Assembly: GCF_020736845.1 (NCBI RefSeq)
Contig: NZ_JAFFQR010000105.1
Location: 179,513 to 243,512, forward strand
From: Paenibacillus farraposensis
Lineage (GTDB): Bacteria > Bacillota > Bacilli > Paenibacillales > Paenibacillaceae
Length of the DNA stretch: 64,000 bases
Direction: 5' to 3'
This document shows, piece after piece, positions 31,810 through 40,457 of this stretch. Every line of letters begins with the position of its first letter. The first letter of the stretch is position 1. The position numbers and the translations under genes are program-made. The notes under the pieces are model-generated. The model had not been told where the DNA came from and did no database searches. It saw only the letters and a list, made by a program, of their open reading frames with translations.

Positions 31810-32289
31810 ATGAATAACGCATCAACTGCCTTAAAGGTAGCTGCCGGTATATTTTTGACCATTGCCCTAATTACAATAGTAGTCATTCTGTTTATTTCAG
31901 CCCAGGAGGCAACTAAAACGGCACAAAACAATTTTGCTGATATCCAGACCGAGTTGTCTCAAGCTTCTTTTACGGTGTATGACGGTACAACGATCAGCGG
32001 ATCGCAGGTGACCAATGCGTTGCGCAAGTTTCAGGGGAAAGATCAATTTGGCATTCTGATTAAAACCGGCAAAAATATGGCAGGTCAGTGGTATGGAAAC
32101 GCATTGAACATAAGCCCAGACAGTGGGCAGTATGGTGCGGTGAACGGTGGAAGTGATAAGACTGGGAAAATTGCAAATACGCTGAATGAGAAAGAAAATG
32201 AATACGTAAATCCAAGCGGTAAATTCAAGGCTGAGATCGTCAAAGACAAATCGAATGTTGTACGCGGGTTGCTTTTTACCCAATCCTGA
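31810..32289 (+). CDS. Candidate major extracellular subunit (pilin-like)
   Basis: 159 residues behind AAAGGAGAG. A short N-terminus (MNNASTALK) is followed by a hydrophobic stretch (VAAGIFLTIALITIVVILFI) and a helical segment (SAQEATKTAQNNFADIQTEL), then a polar C-terminal domain rich in Gly, Ser and Asn. This is the outline of a type IV pilin-like subunit. The leader, however, lacks the Gly/Ala-Phe-x3-Glu cleavage pattern and no prepilin peptidase gene is present, so processing is uncertain. The good ribosome site and its place after the platform gene suggest a structural role. Confidence 0.55.
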   Translation: MNNASTALKVAAGIFLTIALITIVVILFISAQEATKTAQNNFADIQTELSQASFTVYDGTTISGSQVTNALRKFQGKDQFGILIKTGKNMAGQWYGNALNISPDSGQYGAVNGGSDKTGKIANTLNEKENEYVNPSGKFKAEIVKDKSNVVRGLLFTQS

Positions 32290-32333
32290 GCACTACCGTG
32301 AAGATATATCATAATGAATGAGGAGATGGGGGT

Positions 32334-32729
32334 ATGTCTGATCATGCTTCAAGCATGCTGCGGCTTGCTGTGTCATTTATCTTGTTCATAACCGCATGTA
32401 CAGCAACAGCAGACTTGTCCAGTCAGATGGGTACTGCACTAGAATTAAGATCGGAGCAGGAGGAGCATTCCGAGGGAAGGATAAGCCGTATTGCGGAGCC
32501 AGGAATGCCGGAACAGATAAAAGGGACTCAGGTTATTCAGGCGATCCGCATAAATCTGCAGGATGGAATTCCGGTTCAAGTCGACAGGATGGAGTATGAT
32601 GTGTATTTTGATCCGTTTGAACCTGATGTATCGACCCTGAATGCTTCATCTTTATATTCTATGTACTCACAGCGTAATCAGCATGGAGAGGTAACATCTG
32701 TACGCTTTGAACAATTGAAGGAGGATTGA
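32334..32729 (+). CDS. Small exported protein of the Tad-like operon, possible lipoprotein
   Basis: 131 residues behind GAGGAGATGGGGGT. A hydrophobic stretch near the start (MLRLAVSFILFITAC) ends in ITAC, which fits a lipobox; the alternative is a membrane anchor. The following domain (QVIQAIRINLQDGIPVQVDR; MEYDVYFDPFEPD) is small and acidic. No family recognised. Its place beside the pilin-like gene suggests a minor pseudopilin or periwall component. Confidence 0.55.
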   Translation: MSDHASSMLRLAVSFILFITACTATADLSSQMGTALELRSEQEEHSEGRISRIAEPGMPEQIKGTQVIQAIRINLQDGIPVQVDRMEYDVYFDPFEPDVSTLNASSLYSMYSQRNQHGEVTSVRFEQLKED

Positions 32730-32730
32730 A

Positions 32731-33285
32731 GTGGTTCAATCAATATCCAAGCTGCTGGGGGTCCTGCTTGCTGTATTGCTTTTATACATTGTACCCGCAG
32801 CTCAAGCCGCTGAACGGCAGGATGATATATCAGGGTTACATGTGTATCATTCAACGGTACGTTTTGTAGATATGGTAAGGACCAAGGGCTACATTACACC
32901 GACGATGTATAACGATTTTATGCGTGAGCTGGAGCTTACAGGCAATACGTACGAAGTTGGCTTGGAGCATATGCACAAAAAATATGTACCGGAATATGCA
33001 GATGCTGCGAAACCGGACAGTTTCTTGGGGAATTACGAGACGGTATATGATGGATTTTATAATCCGCAAATCTTGACTGTATTGTTTCCTGGCAATCAGC
33101 AGCCAAAGTCAGACCAGACACGCCAATATACCTTGATGGCGGGGGATTATTTTACGGTGCGGCTGCACAATACCAATCGGACACCTGCGGATATATACAA
33201 ATCATGGCTTCTGATCGGGATAGATGACGGAAAGCCGGCGGTTACAGCTTCATACGGAGGCATGGTTCTGAATGAGGATTACTGA
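32731..33285 (+). CDS. Secreted protein of the Tad-like operon
   Basis: 184 residues. A GTG start behind AAGGAGGATTGAA. Classic signal peptide: basic start, LLGVLLAVLLLYIVPAAQA and a cleavage site after AQA. The mature part is Tyr/Asp-rich (VYHSTVRFVDMVRTKGYITP; YTLMAGDYFTVRLHNTNRTP; GGMVLNEDY). No membrane anchor beyond the signal. No family recognised. It ends inside the next gene (14-base overlap). Confidence 0.6.
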   Translation: MVQSISKLLGVLLAVLLLYIVPAAQAAERQDDISGLHVYHSTVRFVDMVRTKGYITPTMYNDFMRELELTGNTYEVGLEHMHKKYVPEYADAAKPDSFLGNYETVYDGFYNPQILTVLFPGNQQPKSDQTRQYTLMAGDYFTVRLHNTNRTPADIYKSWLLIGIDDGKPAVTASYGGMVLNEDY

Positions 33286-34261
33286 TTTTGCAGTTTTATT
33301 TATACTGCTATTTTTTCCTTTTGGTGTAATTTATGATTTGCGAATACAAGATCAGCGTGAAGTGCAGCGGTTGGAAATGAAATATACATCAGCTCTTCAT
33401 ACTGCAGTTCAGGATGCAGGTGCCGTGCTGTCACAGAACGAGCGTCAGGAACGGGAGGCCGGATACGGATCAGACAAATTTTTTCGCGTTGATAAAGAAG
33501 AAGCACTAAACACGTTCCTGCGCACTCTTTTTCTTAATATAGGTATTGAGGGAGATATGGTAGCACAACGCGCCTTGTTGGATTACATACCTGCCATTGT
33601 AATTCTGGATTATGATGGTTATTATACGTTCACCTTGGAAACATATAGGGATGAGAAGGGGGAAGCTGCCTCAGCCCCCCAATGGAGTGAAAAAAAACCA
33701 TACGCCTATGTCGATTCAGCGGGGAATAGTGTGGGATTCACTTTGGATCAATATGTATATGCGTATGATAAACGTAATCATAGGTGGGTGGAGGGTTTTC
33801 AAAAAGAGCTTCAGCATCAGACGGTCATTTCGCTGCTGAATAATCCTGAATCTTTTGAGCAAGTACGACGTTCTACTATTGTTCATAGTGTTCAGAAAGA
33901 TCTGGCCTATCTTATTAATCGCCATAATCAAAAAGCAGCACGCAATGGCGTGGCCTATACGTTTACACTGCCGCTTATTCCGCAGGAAGAGTGGTATAAC
34001 ACAGTAGATGATGTGGGGCTGATGGCGTTTATCCAAGGTATTCCGGTCGGAGACAGGTTTTACAATAACTATGGGTTGGGTGGTGGAAGAGTCGTAAAAA
34101 AACAAGCTATTATTGGCGGCTTAGACTCGGATGCCGGATTGAAGTATTTTTACAGAGATTCCTGCCCGGCCCCCTTTAAAGCAAAAGAGCGTTTCCCGGA
34201 TGAGAAATCGGCCGCAGCAGCGGGGTACTTTGAATTTAAATGCTATAATAGATTTGAATGA
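33272..34261 (+). CDS. Membrane-anchored extracellular protein of the Tad-like operon
   Basis: 329 residues. One N-terminal span (FAVLFILLFFPFGVIYDL) with no leader beyond MRITD, then a helical stalk (REVQRLEMKYTSALHTAVQD) and a large mixed domain (ALLDYIPAIVILDYDGYYTF; GFTLDQYVYAYDKRNHRWVEG; VYHSVQKDLAYLINRHNQKA-like end region). The span-plus-helix start recalls TadE-type minor pilins, but the domain is much larger. Last gene of the operon; a short terminator follows. Function unknown. Confidence 0.6.
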   Translation: MRITDFAVLFILLFFPFGVIYDLRIQDQREVQRLEMKYTSALHTAVQDAGAVLSQNERQEREAGYGSDKFFRVDKEEALNTFLRTLFLNIGIEGDMVAQRALLDYIPAIVILDYDGYYTFTLETYRDEKGEAASAPQWSEKKPYAYVDSAGNSVGFTLDQYVYAYDKRNHRWVEGFQKELQHQTVISLLNNPESFEQVRRSTIVHSVQKDLAYLINRHNQKAARNGVAYTFTLPLIPQEEWYNTVDDVGLMAFIQGIPVGDRFYNNYGLGGGRVVKKQAIIGGLDSDAGLKYFYRDSCPAPFKAKERFPDEKSAAAAGYFEFKCYNRFE

Positions 34262-34262
34262 T

Positions 34263-34281
34263 CACTCTCACGAGTGTTTTT
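34263..34281 (+). terminator. Short terminator after the Tad-like operon
   Basis: CACTC / GAGTG around TCAC, followed by TTTTT. The stem is only five bases. Confidence 0.5.
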
Positions 34282-34447
34282 CTCTCTTTAATAAGCATAT
34301 CTACATGAAAAAGCATAAAATTAGCTGTCTTCAATATTCCGATAAGGTTGCCGAGTGTGCTACAATAGGGCTTTGAAAGAAAGAGATTCATATATGAAAT
34401 AAAAACAGTCGGCCTCGCCGATGACAATAAGGAGCCAAAAACAGCAT

Positions 34448-36001
34448 ATGAGCTTATTGACTGTAGAAAATGTATCCCACAACTTTGGGGAGCGCGCATT
34501 ATTTAAAAATGTTTCCTTTCGTTTGCTTGCAGGCGAACATGTAGGATTGGTAGGAGCTAACGGTGTCGGCAAATCGACACTCATGAACATTTTGACCGGG
34601 AAATTGCTTAAAGATGAAGGCAAAGTGGAATGGACTCCACGTGTACGTTATGGTTATCTGGATCAGCATACCAAGCTGACACCGGGTAAAACGGTACGTG
34701 ATATATTAAAAGATGCATTTCTTCCATTATTGGAACTGGAAAAGGAATTGATGCTAATTACAGACAAAATGGGAGATGCTTCGCCTGAAGAGCTGGAAGT
34801 TCTGTTGGAGCAGATGGGGGAAATTCAAGAGCAGCTGGATATAGGTGACTTTTACCTGATTGATGTAAAGGTCGAAGAAATGGCGAACGGATTGGGGCTC
34901 TCGGCTATTGGACTGGATCGGGATGTATCCGCACTTAGCGGTGGACAACGGACAAAGGTACTGCTTGCTAAGCTGCTGTTGGAAAAACCTAATGTTCTGC
35001 TGCTGGATGAGCCTACCAACTATTTAGATGTAGAGCATATTGAATGGCTCACGCGTTATTTGAAGGATTATCCATATGCATTTATTCTTATTTCGCATGA
35101 TACTGAGTTTATGAACCAGGTTGTTAATGTTATTTATCACCTTGAATTTTCCAAGCTGACCCGCTATTCAGCGAACTATGAAAAGTTCCTTGAAATGGCG
35201 GATCTGAACAAGGCTCAGCATATTGATGCTTATGAGAAACAGCAGGAATATATTAAAAAGCAGGAAGATTTTATTCAGCGCAACAAGGCGCGTGCATCCA
35301 CATCAGGTCGGGCAAAGAGCCGTGAAAAGCAGCTTGATCGGATTGAACGGATTGATAAGCCTGAAGAAGCTGCCAAGCCAACCTTTCAATTTAAAGAGGC
35401 GCGTGCGAGCGGGAAAACGGTATTTGAGGGGATTGAATTTGAAATTGGCTATACCCATGCCCTTTTACCTAAAATGTCTATGACGATTGAACGTGGCGAA
35501 AAAATTGCAATTGTAGGCTGCAACGGTGTCGGAAAATCAACATTACTCAAAACCATTCTGGGCAAAATACCACCAATCAGCGGAAAAACCTATCAAGGTG
35601 ATTTTTTGCAGCCGGCTTATTTTGAGCAGGAAGTAAAGGCAGGAAAAATCACACCGATTGATGATGTATGGAATGAGTTCCCACATTTGAACCAGCACGA
35701 AGTGAGAGCGCATTTGGCTCGTTGCGGTTTAAAAAATGAGCATATCACACGTCCTTTATCCGCACTCAGCGGTGGTGAACAGGCCAAAGTACGTCTGTGC
35801 AAATTGTTAATGCGGGAAAGCAACTGGGTCCTGTTTGACGAGCCGACCAATCACTTGGATGTTAAAGCAAAGGATGAGCTAAAACGTGCCCTGAAGGAAT
35901 ATAAAGGAACCGTATTGCTTGTATCCCATGAACCGGATTTTTATGAGGATTGGGTAACTAAAACGTGGAATGTGGAAGAATGGTCCAGTAAAGCGAATTA
36001 A
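34448..36001 (+). CDS. ABC-F family ATPase (ribosome-associated type)
   Basis: 517 residues with two ABC domains in one chain and no membrane spans. First domain: Walker A VGANGVGKSTLM, signature LSGGQRTKVLLAKLL, Walker B VLLLDEPTNYLD. Second: Walker A VGCNGVGKSTLL, signature LSGGEQAKVRLCKLL, Walker B WVLFDEPTNHLD. The linker between them (QEYIKKQEDFIQRNKARAST...) is the basic helical P-site motif. ABC-F proteins act on translating ribosomes. Start at 34448, behind AAGGAG; the ATG at 34421 is less likely. Without a search I cannot say which subfamily (EttA, YbiT, YkpA or resistance). Confidence 0.88.
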   Translation: MSLLTVENVSHNFGERALFKNVSFRLLAGEHVGLVGANGVGKSTLMNILTGKLLKDEGKVEWTPRVRYGYLDQHTKLTPGKTVRDILKDAFLPLLELEKELMLITDKMGDASPEELEVLLEQMGEIQEQLDIGDFYLIDVKVEEMANGLGLSAIGLDRDVSALSGGQRTKVLLAKLLLEKPNVLLLDEPTNYLDVEHIEWLTRYLKDYPYAFILISHDTEFMNQVVNVIYHLEFSKLTRYSANYEKFLEMADLNKAQHIDAYEKQQEYIKKQEDFIQRNKARASTSGRAKSREKQLDRIERIDKPEEAAKPTFQFKEARASGKTVFEGIEFEIGYTHALLPKMSMTIERGEKIAIVGCNGVGKSTLLKTILGKIPPISGKTYQGDFLQPAYFEQEVKAGKITPIDDVWNEFPHLNQHEVRAHLARCGLKNEHITRPLSALSGGEQAKVRLCKLLMRESNWVLFDEPTNHLDVKAKDELKRALKEYKGTVLLVSHEPDFYEDWVTKTWNVEEWSSKAN

Positions 36002-36108
36002 AATCAATGAAAATCAATGAAAATCCAGTTCTATACTGCTGCAAAAATTGGGGTTTGCAGAATTAGAAAAATATGCTAAGCTATCTTTAGCTGATACAAT
36101 CAAATAGT

Positions 36109-36203
36109 CACACTAGGGGAGCCGCCCATGCGGCTGAGACGGAATAAATGGATTTCGGACCCTTTGCACCTGATCTGGGTCATACCAGCGTAGGGAAGTG
36201 AGT
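36109..36203 (+). promoter_or_regulatory. TPP riboswitch (THI element)
   Basis: The aptamer has its canonical blocks in order: ACTAGGGGAGCC, GGCTGAGACGG, GACCCTTTGCACCTGATCTG and ATACCAGCGTAGGGAAGTG. Thiamine pyrophosphate binding controls the downstream thiamine operon. The 3' strand GGAAGTG can pair with CACTTCC of the terminator at 36304-36323, giving mutually exclusive folds. Confidence 0.97.
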
Positions 36204-36303
36204 GCCGTACAGACAAGCTAGCTGCATCCGTACTTTTGTTTGTGCGCGGGACGATATACGTATACGGATATAATCTCCGTTCGATATATGAGACGTTCGT
36301 AAG

Positions 36304-36330
36304 CCACTTCCTCCGGGAAGTGGTTTTTTT
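36304..36330 (+). terminator. Terminator of the TPP riboswitch
   Basis: CCACTTCC / GGAAGTGG around TCCG, followed by seven T. About 100 bases after the aptamer and before tenI. Confidence 0.9.
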
Positions 36331-36466
36331 GTGTCTCATTCGTTTTTACCCGTCGGACTTTCGTATTCGGATTTACATAGGACCTCCTTTCATTATTGCT
36401 GGTACATGTGGCTTGCTCCATAACACGTTCAGCTAATATCTATGCCCGATGTGAGGTGAAGATGAG

Positions 36467-37081
36467 ATTGAATTACACGTAATTACAATGGAAGGTGTTC
36501 CCCATGCACATGTGGCTCAAGTGGCTACTGCCATTTGTCCGTATGTTCATTATGTGCACGCACGGTTGAAGCAGCAGACGGCCTCAACATTGCTGGCTTT
36601 GATCCGCAGCATGGAGGCTCGGGGAGTTCCTTTGCAGCACATTGCTGTCAATGACCGTGTGGATGTAGCTTTACTTACTCAGGCAGGAGCTGTTCAGCTT
36701 CCAGCTGGCGGGTTACCTGTCAGGGATGTAAAAAGCCTGCTTCCAGAGAAGATACGCTGTGGAGTGTCTGTCCATTCCTTGGAAGAGGCACGGAGCGCCG
36801 AGCAGGCTGGAGCGGACTATGTACTCTATGGTCATGTATATGAGACCGACTGCAAGCCCGGTGTTACGCCACGGGGTATAGCGCAGCTTGAGTGCATATG
36901 CAGGCTGTTGAATATTCCGGTAGTTGCGCTCGGCGGCATACAGCCACATCATATTCCGGAGCTTTATCATGCCGGAGCAAGCGGAATTGCAGTCATGTCC
37001 GGTATATGGAAAGCGGAATCGCCAATCGCGGCTGCGATGGAATATAGACGCATGGCAGATTACGTAGTCCACAGGCTGTAG
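36467..37081 (+). CDS. tenI: TenI thiazole tautomerase
   Basis: 204 residues from the proposed start. TIM-barrel of the ThiE/TenI group: HARLKQQTASTLL, IAVNDRVDVALL, AVQLPAGGLPV, CGVSVHSLEEARSAEQAGADYVLYGHVYET, VVALGGIQPHHI and GIAVMSGI. It converts the thiazole intermediate to its aromatic form. The only in-frame ATG (36488) lies inside the expected N-terminus; the preceding codons read ELHVIT as in the family and are reached from an ATT at 36467, which has GAGGTGAAGATGAG at ideal distance. So an ATT start is likely. First gene of tenI-thiO-thiS-thiG-thiF. Confidence 0.9.
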   Translation: MELHVITMEGVPHAHVAQVATAICPYVHYVHARLKQQTASTLLALIRSMEARGVPLQHIAVNDRVDVALLTQAGAVQLPAGGLPVRDVKSLLPEKIRCGVSVHSLEEARSAEQAGADYVLYGHVYETDCKPGVTPRGIAQLECICRLLNIPVVALGGIQPHHIPELYHAGASGIAVMSGIWKAESPIAAAMEYRRMADYVVHRL

Positions 37082-37141
37082 CGAAAGTACGAGAGTAAAA
37101 AAATTGAACAAAATGGTAATGGGAGAGGAGAGAGGTTCTAA

Positions 37142-38275
37142 ATGCCAGAAATACACACAAAGGCATCGGCTATAGGACACGCTGAATGCTTGGTTATAGG
37201 TGGAGGAGTGATTGGCAGCTCCATAGCTTACCATGCAGCTAGGGAAGGGCACAATACGATCATGCTTGAACGTTTGCTTCCGGGGGAAGGAGCCTCAAAA
37301 GCAGCCGTCGGAATGCTGGCAGCGGAGAGTGAGGAATTCACCGACCCGGAGCTGGCGCGTTTTGCCCGCACAAGCCGGGATGCATTCCCAGAGCTTGTGC
37401 GGGAGCTGGAGCGCTTGTCAGGGGTTTCCGTAGAATTTCGCACAGAAGGGTTTGTAACTCCTTTTCGTTCGGAGACCGAAGGACATGAACGCTGGAAAGC
37501 TGCCAGGACGCAAGAGAATGACCATGCTGAGTGGTGGGATGCCAGAGAGCTGGCCAGGCGGATTCCGGGCTTGGATCGTCAAACAATTGGAGCTATATAC
37601 CGATCAAAGGAGACACAGCTGGCTCCAGTACAGCTTTGCCGTGCTTATGCAGGAGCTGCTGCTGTGTTGGGAGCCAGCATATGGTCAGGTACTCATGCAA
37701 AGCAGTTGGTCGTACAGAATGGCCGGATTCGCGGTGTAGTAACAGACAAGGGCTTTTTCACCTGCAACCAGGTCATTATTGCCGGGGGCTTGGACAGCAT
37801 GCAGTTGCTAGAGCAGGTTGGCTTTCATTATCCGCTATACCCGGTCAAGGGGGAAGCTATTGCCGTATCCTTAAAGGAGCATCCTTTGGAATATACCATT
37901 TATGCCGATGATATTTACCTTGTACCCAAGCAGAATAACGAGCTTTGGATTGGGGCGACAAGTCTTCCGCACCACGATAACGATGAAGTAACTATAGCCG
38001 GTTTGACAGGGTTGCTGGCACGTGCTTCTGCTTGGCTGCCGCGTGTCCGTGAAGCTTCTTTTATACGCACGTGGGCGGGCCTGCGTCCCCAGGCAGCAGC
38101 GGAACGTCCTTTCATTGGGGCTGTTCCCGGTTTGGAAGGGGTATATGCTGCAGTAGGACATTATCGCAATGGTGTCCTGTTGAGTGATGCTACCGGGCGG
38201 GCAATGGCTGCTTTGCTTGCAGGAGCTGGTGCGGTTGAACTTGGAATAAGTGGATTTTCTGCCGAGTGCTTATAA
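37142..38275 (+). CDS. thiO: Glycine oxidase ThiO
   Basis: 377 residues. FAD-binding GxGxxG near the start (CLVIGGGVIGSSIAYHAA), GEGASKAAVGMLAAESEEF, the substrate-side VYTLVP-type segment IYADDIYLVPKQN, and the C-terminal FAD strand (TWAGLRPQAAAERPFIGAVPGLEG; GHYRNGVLLSDATGRAM). It oxidises glycine to iminoglycine, the source of the thiazole C2 and N. GGAGAGGAGAGAGG precedes the ATG. Position between tenI and thiS is usual. Confidence 0.95.
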   Translation: MPEIHTKASAIGHAECLVIGGGVIGSSIAYHAAREGHNTIMLERLLPGEGASKAAVGMLAAESEEFTDPELARFARTSRDAFPELVRELERLSGVSVEFRTEGFVTPFRSETEGHERWKAARTQENDHAEWWDARELARRIPGLDRQTIGAIYRSKETQLAPVQLCRAYAGAAAVLGASIWSGTHAKQLVVQNGRIRGVVTDKGFFTCNQVIIAGGLDSMQLLEQVGFHYPLYPVKGEAIAVSLKEHPLEYTIYADDIYLVPKQNNELWIGATSLPHHDNDEVTIAGLTGLLARASAWLPRVREASFIRTWAGLRPQAAAERPFIGAVPGLEGVYAAVGHYRNGVLLSDATGRAMAALLAGAGAVELGISGFSAECL

Positions 38276-38287
38276 GGAGGAAATTGT

Positions 38288-38491
38288 ATGAAACTGACGA
38301 TTAACGGTCAGAACATGACCTTTTCCAACCAAATCAATCACGTGAATCAGTTGCTGCAAGAGCTTGATTTAAAGGTAAAAACGGTAGTGGTGGAGCTGAA
38401 TCGGCACATATTGACCCCGGAGGATCATGCAGAAGCGGTACTCCGGGACGGGGATAGCCTTGAAATTGTACATTTTGTGGGAGGCGGTTGA
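38288..38491 (+). CDS. thiS: Sulfur-carrier protein ThiS
   Basis: 67 residues, ubiquitin-like fold, ending VHFVGGG. The family normally ends in Gly-Gly, which ThiF adenylates and which then carries the sulfur as a thiocarboxylate; the extra Gly is a small departure. AAGGAGG precedes the ATG. It lies 12 bases after thiO. Confidence 0.95.
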   Translation: MKLTINGQNMTFSNQINHVNQLLQELDLKVKTVVVELNRHILTPEDHAEAVLRDGDSLEIVHFVGGG

Positions 38492-38493
38492 TC

Positions 38494-39261
38494 ATGTTAA
38501 CCATTGGAAAAGCATCTTTTACATCCAGATTGTTGTTGGGAACGGGAAAATTCTCTGACCTGGATATCCAATCCCGGGCTGTAGAAGCTGCAGAAGCTGA
38601 AATATTGACCTTTGCCGTGCGGAGATTAAATCTGGACGAACGAGATAAGCCGCATTTTCTAGATACGCTGGATTTAAACCGGTATACACTTCTTCCTAAT
38701 ACGGCAGGAGCGACGACAGCGGAGGAGGCCATTCGCATTGCGAAATTGGCCAAAGCCTCGGGCCTGTGCGATATGATTAAGGTGGAGGTTATTGGCGATC
38801 GCCAAACGCTGCTGCCTGATCCCTTTGAAACATTGAAAGCGAGTGAAAAGCTGCTGGAGGAAGGATTTGTTGTGCTGCCTTATATATCGGATGATGTTAT
38901 TTTGGCCAAGAGACTGCAAGAGCTGGGAGTACATGCCGTTATGCCCGGAGCCTCACCGATTGGTACAGGACGCGGCCTGCTTAATCCGTTTGCATTGGAG
39001 TTAATTATTGAACAGGCAGAGGTCCCGGTCATTGTGGATGCAGGTATTCGCTCGCCCGGTGATGCGGCAATGGCAATGCAACTGGGAGCAGATGCCGTTC
39101 TATTGAACACGGCTGTCTCGGGAGCAAAGGACCCTGTGAAAATGGCCGAGGCCATGAAGCTGGCTGTTTGCGCGGGCAGATATGGTTTTGAGGCAGGACT
39201 GATTCCCGTCAAACGTTATGCTTCAGCAAGCAGCCCGACAGAAGGCATGATTCAGGCATGA
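38494..39261 (+). CDS. thiG: Thiazole synthase ThiG
   Basis: 255 residues. TIM barrel with the Schiff-base Lys in [10 protein letters not shown], the opening [36 protein letters not shown] and [30 protein letters not shown]. It joins deoxyxylulose phosphate, iminoglycine and the ThiS thiocarboxylate into the thiazole. ATG at 38494 after GGGAGGCGG, overlapping no other gene by more than a few bases. Confidence 0.96.
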   Translation: MLTIGKASFTSRLLLGTGKFSDLDIQSRAVEAAEAEILTFAVRRLNLDERDKPHFLDTLDLNRYTLLPNTAGATTAEEAIRIAKLAKASGLCDMIKVEVIGDRQTLLPDPFETLKASEKLLEEGFVVLPYISDDVILAKRLQELGVHAVMPGASPIGTGRGLLNPFALELIIEQAEVPVIVDAGIRSPGDAAMAMQLGADAVLLNTAVSGAKDPVKMAEAMKLAVCAGRYGFEAGLIPVKRYASASSPTEGMIQA

Positions 39262-40316
39262 TGGCAGCTGAAAAATCCGGGGTAGAAGGAATGAAAAGCG
39301 ATCGTTATTCCAGGCAGGAAAGATTCGCTCCTTTTGGACGAGCAGGACAACGCCGGCTCGCTTCCTCACATGTACTGATCATAGGCGCTGGAGCGCTCGG
39401 TACAGGTATTGCGGAAACGCTGGTCCGTGCAGGCGTAGGTACGGTAAGCATTGTAGACCGGGATTATGTGGAATGGAGCAACTTGCAGCGACAGCAGCTT
39501 TTTCAGGAGAGCGACGCCGTGGAGAGATGTCCCAAAGCGGTGGCTGCCCAGCGAAGATTAAGAGACATTAATTCGGAAACGGTCATACACGCCCATGTAC
39601 TGGACGTCGGGGTAGAGGAGCTGGAAGCGCTGATTCAGGGAGTTGACCTGATGATGGATGCAACCGATAATTTCGAGACCCGCCTGCTCATGAACGACAT
39701 GGCGCTAAAGCATCATATACCGTGGATTTACGGGGGATGTGTAGGAAGCTATGGGGTAACCTATACCATTTTGCCTGGGCAAACACCATGTCTTCACTGT
39801 CTGCTCGGGACCGTTCCGTTTGGAGGAGAAACTTGTGATACAGCCGGAATTATACCGCAGGCCGTACAAATGGTCACAGCTAACCAGACCGCAGAAGCCT
39901 TCAAGCTTCTCGGTGGATATCCGAAAGAGCTGAGAGGGAAGCTGCTCTCGTTTGATGTATGGCGTAACGAATACACAGCGATATCCGTTCACAGCTTGAA
40001 AAAAGCGGATTGTCCTTCTTGCGGCAATCACCCGACGTACCCTTATTTGTCAGCTTCACATCGGCAGAAAACAGATGTTTTGTGCGGTCGGGACACCGTT
40101 CAGATTCGACCTGTCCAACCAACACAGCTGAATCTTAATGAATTAGCAGACAGACTTGCTTCGGTGGAAGCGGGAAAGGTAGAGCAAAATCCGTTTCTGG
40201 TCTCCTTGAGCACAGGCATGCTTCGCCTAGTCGTATTTGCAGATGGGAGAGCGTTGATTCACGGAACTAAGGACGTGTCAGAAGCAAAGAGTATATATCA
40301 CCGTTATTTAGGCTAA
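39258..40316 (+). CDS. thiF: ThiF adenylyltransferase for ThiS
   Basis: 352 residues. E1-type adenylation domain: [19 protein letters not shown], nucleotide loop [45 protein letters not shown], the zinc pairs CLHC and CPSC, and [20 protein letters not shown]. The C-terminal ~80 residues after CPSCGNH are an extension seen in some MoeB/ThiF-type proteins. It activates ThiS. The ATG at 39258 overlaps the thiG stop; an internal ATG at 39291 with GTAGAAGGA upstream gives the more usual start, and I cannot decide between them. Confidence 0.93.
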   Translation: MMAAEKSGVEGMKSDRYSRQERFAPFGRAGQRRLASSHVLIIGAGALGTGIAETLVRAGVGTVSIVDRDYVEWSNLQRQQLFQESDAVERCPKAVAAQRRLRDINSETVIHAHVLDVGVEELEALIQGVDLMMDATDNFETRLLMNDMALKHHIPWIYGGCVGSYGVTYTILPGQTPCLHCLLGTVPFGGETCDTAGIIPQAVQMVTANQTAEAFKLLGGYPKELRGKLLSFDVWRNEYTAISVHSLKKADCPSCGNHPTYPYLSASHRQKTDVLCGRDTVQIRPVQPTQLNLNELADRLASVEAGKVEQNPFLVSLSTGMLRLVVFADGRALIHGTKDVSEAKSIYHRYLG

Positions 40317-40322
40317 CTCTAA

Positions 40323-40367
40323 CAAGCAGGAAACCATTCTTCCAGGAATGATTTTCTGCTTTTTTGT
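40323..40367 (+). terminator. Terminator of the thiamine operon
   Basis: CAAGCAG-GAAACC-ATTC pairs with GGAAT-GATTTT-CTGCTT, followed by TTTTT. Confidence 0.8.
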
Positions 40368-40457
40368 TACAATAATATAAATATGCTTTAATGGCTGATC
40401 CAAAACAAATGGTTCGTTTCCTAATGTAATGCATGTCCAATTCAGGTGGGTGAAAAG

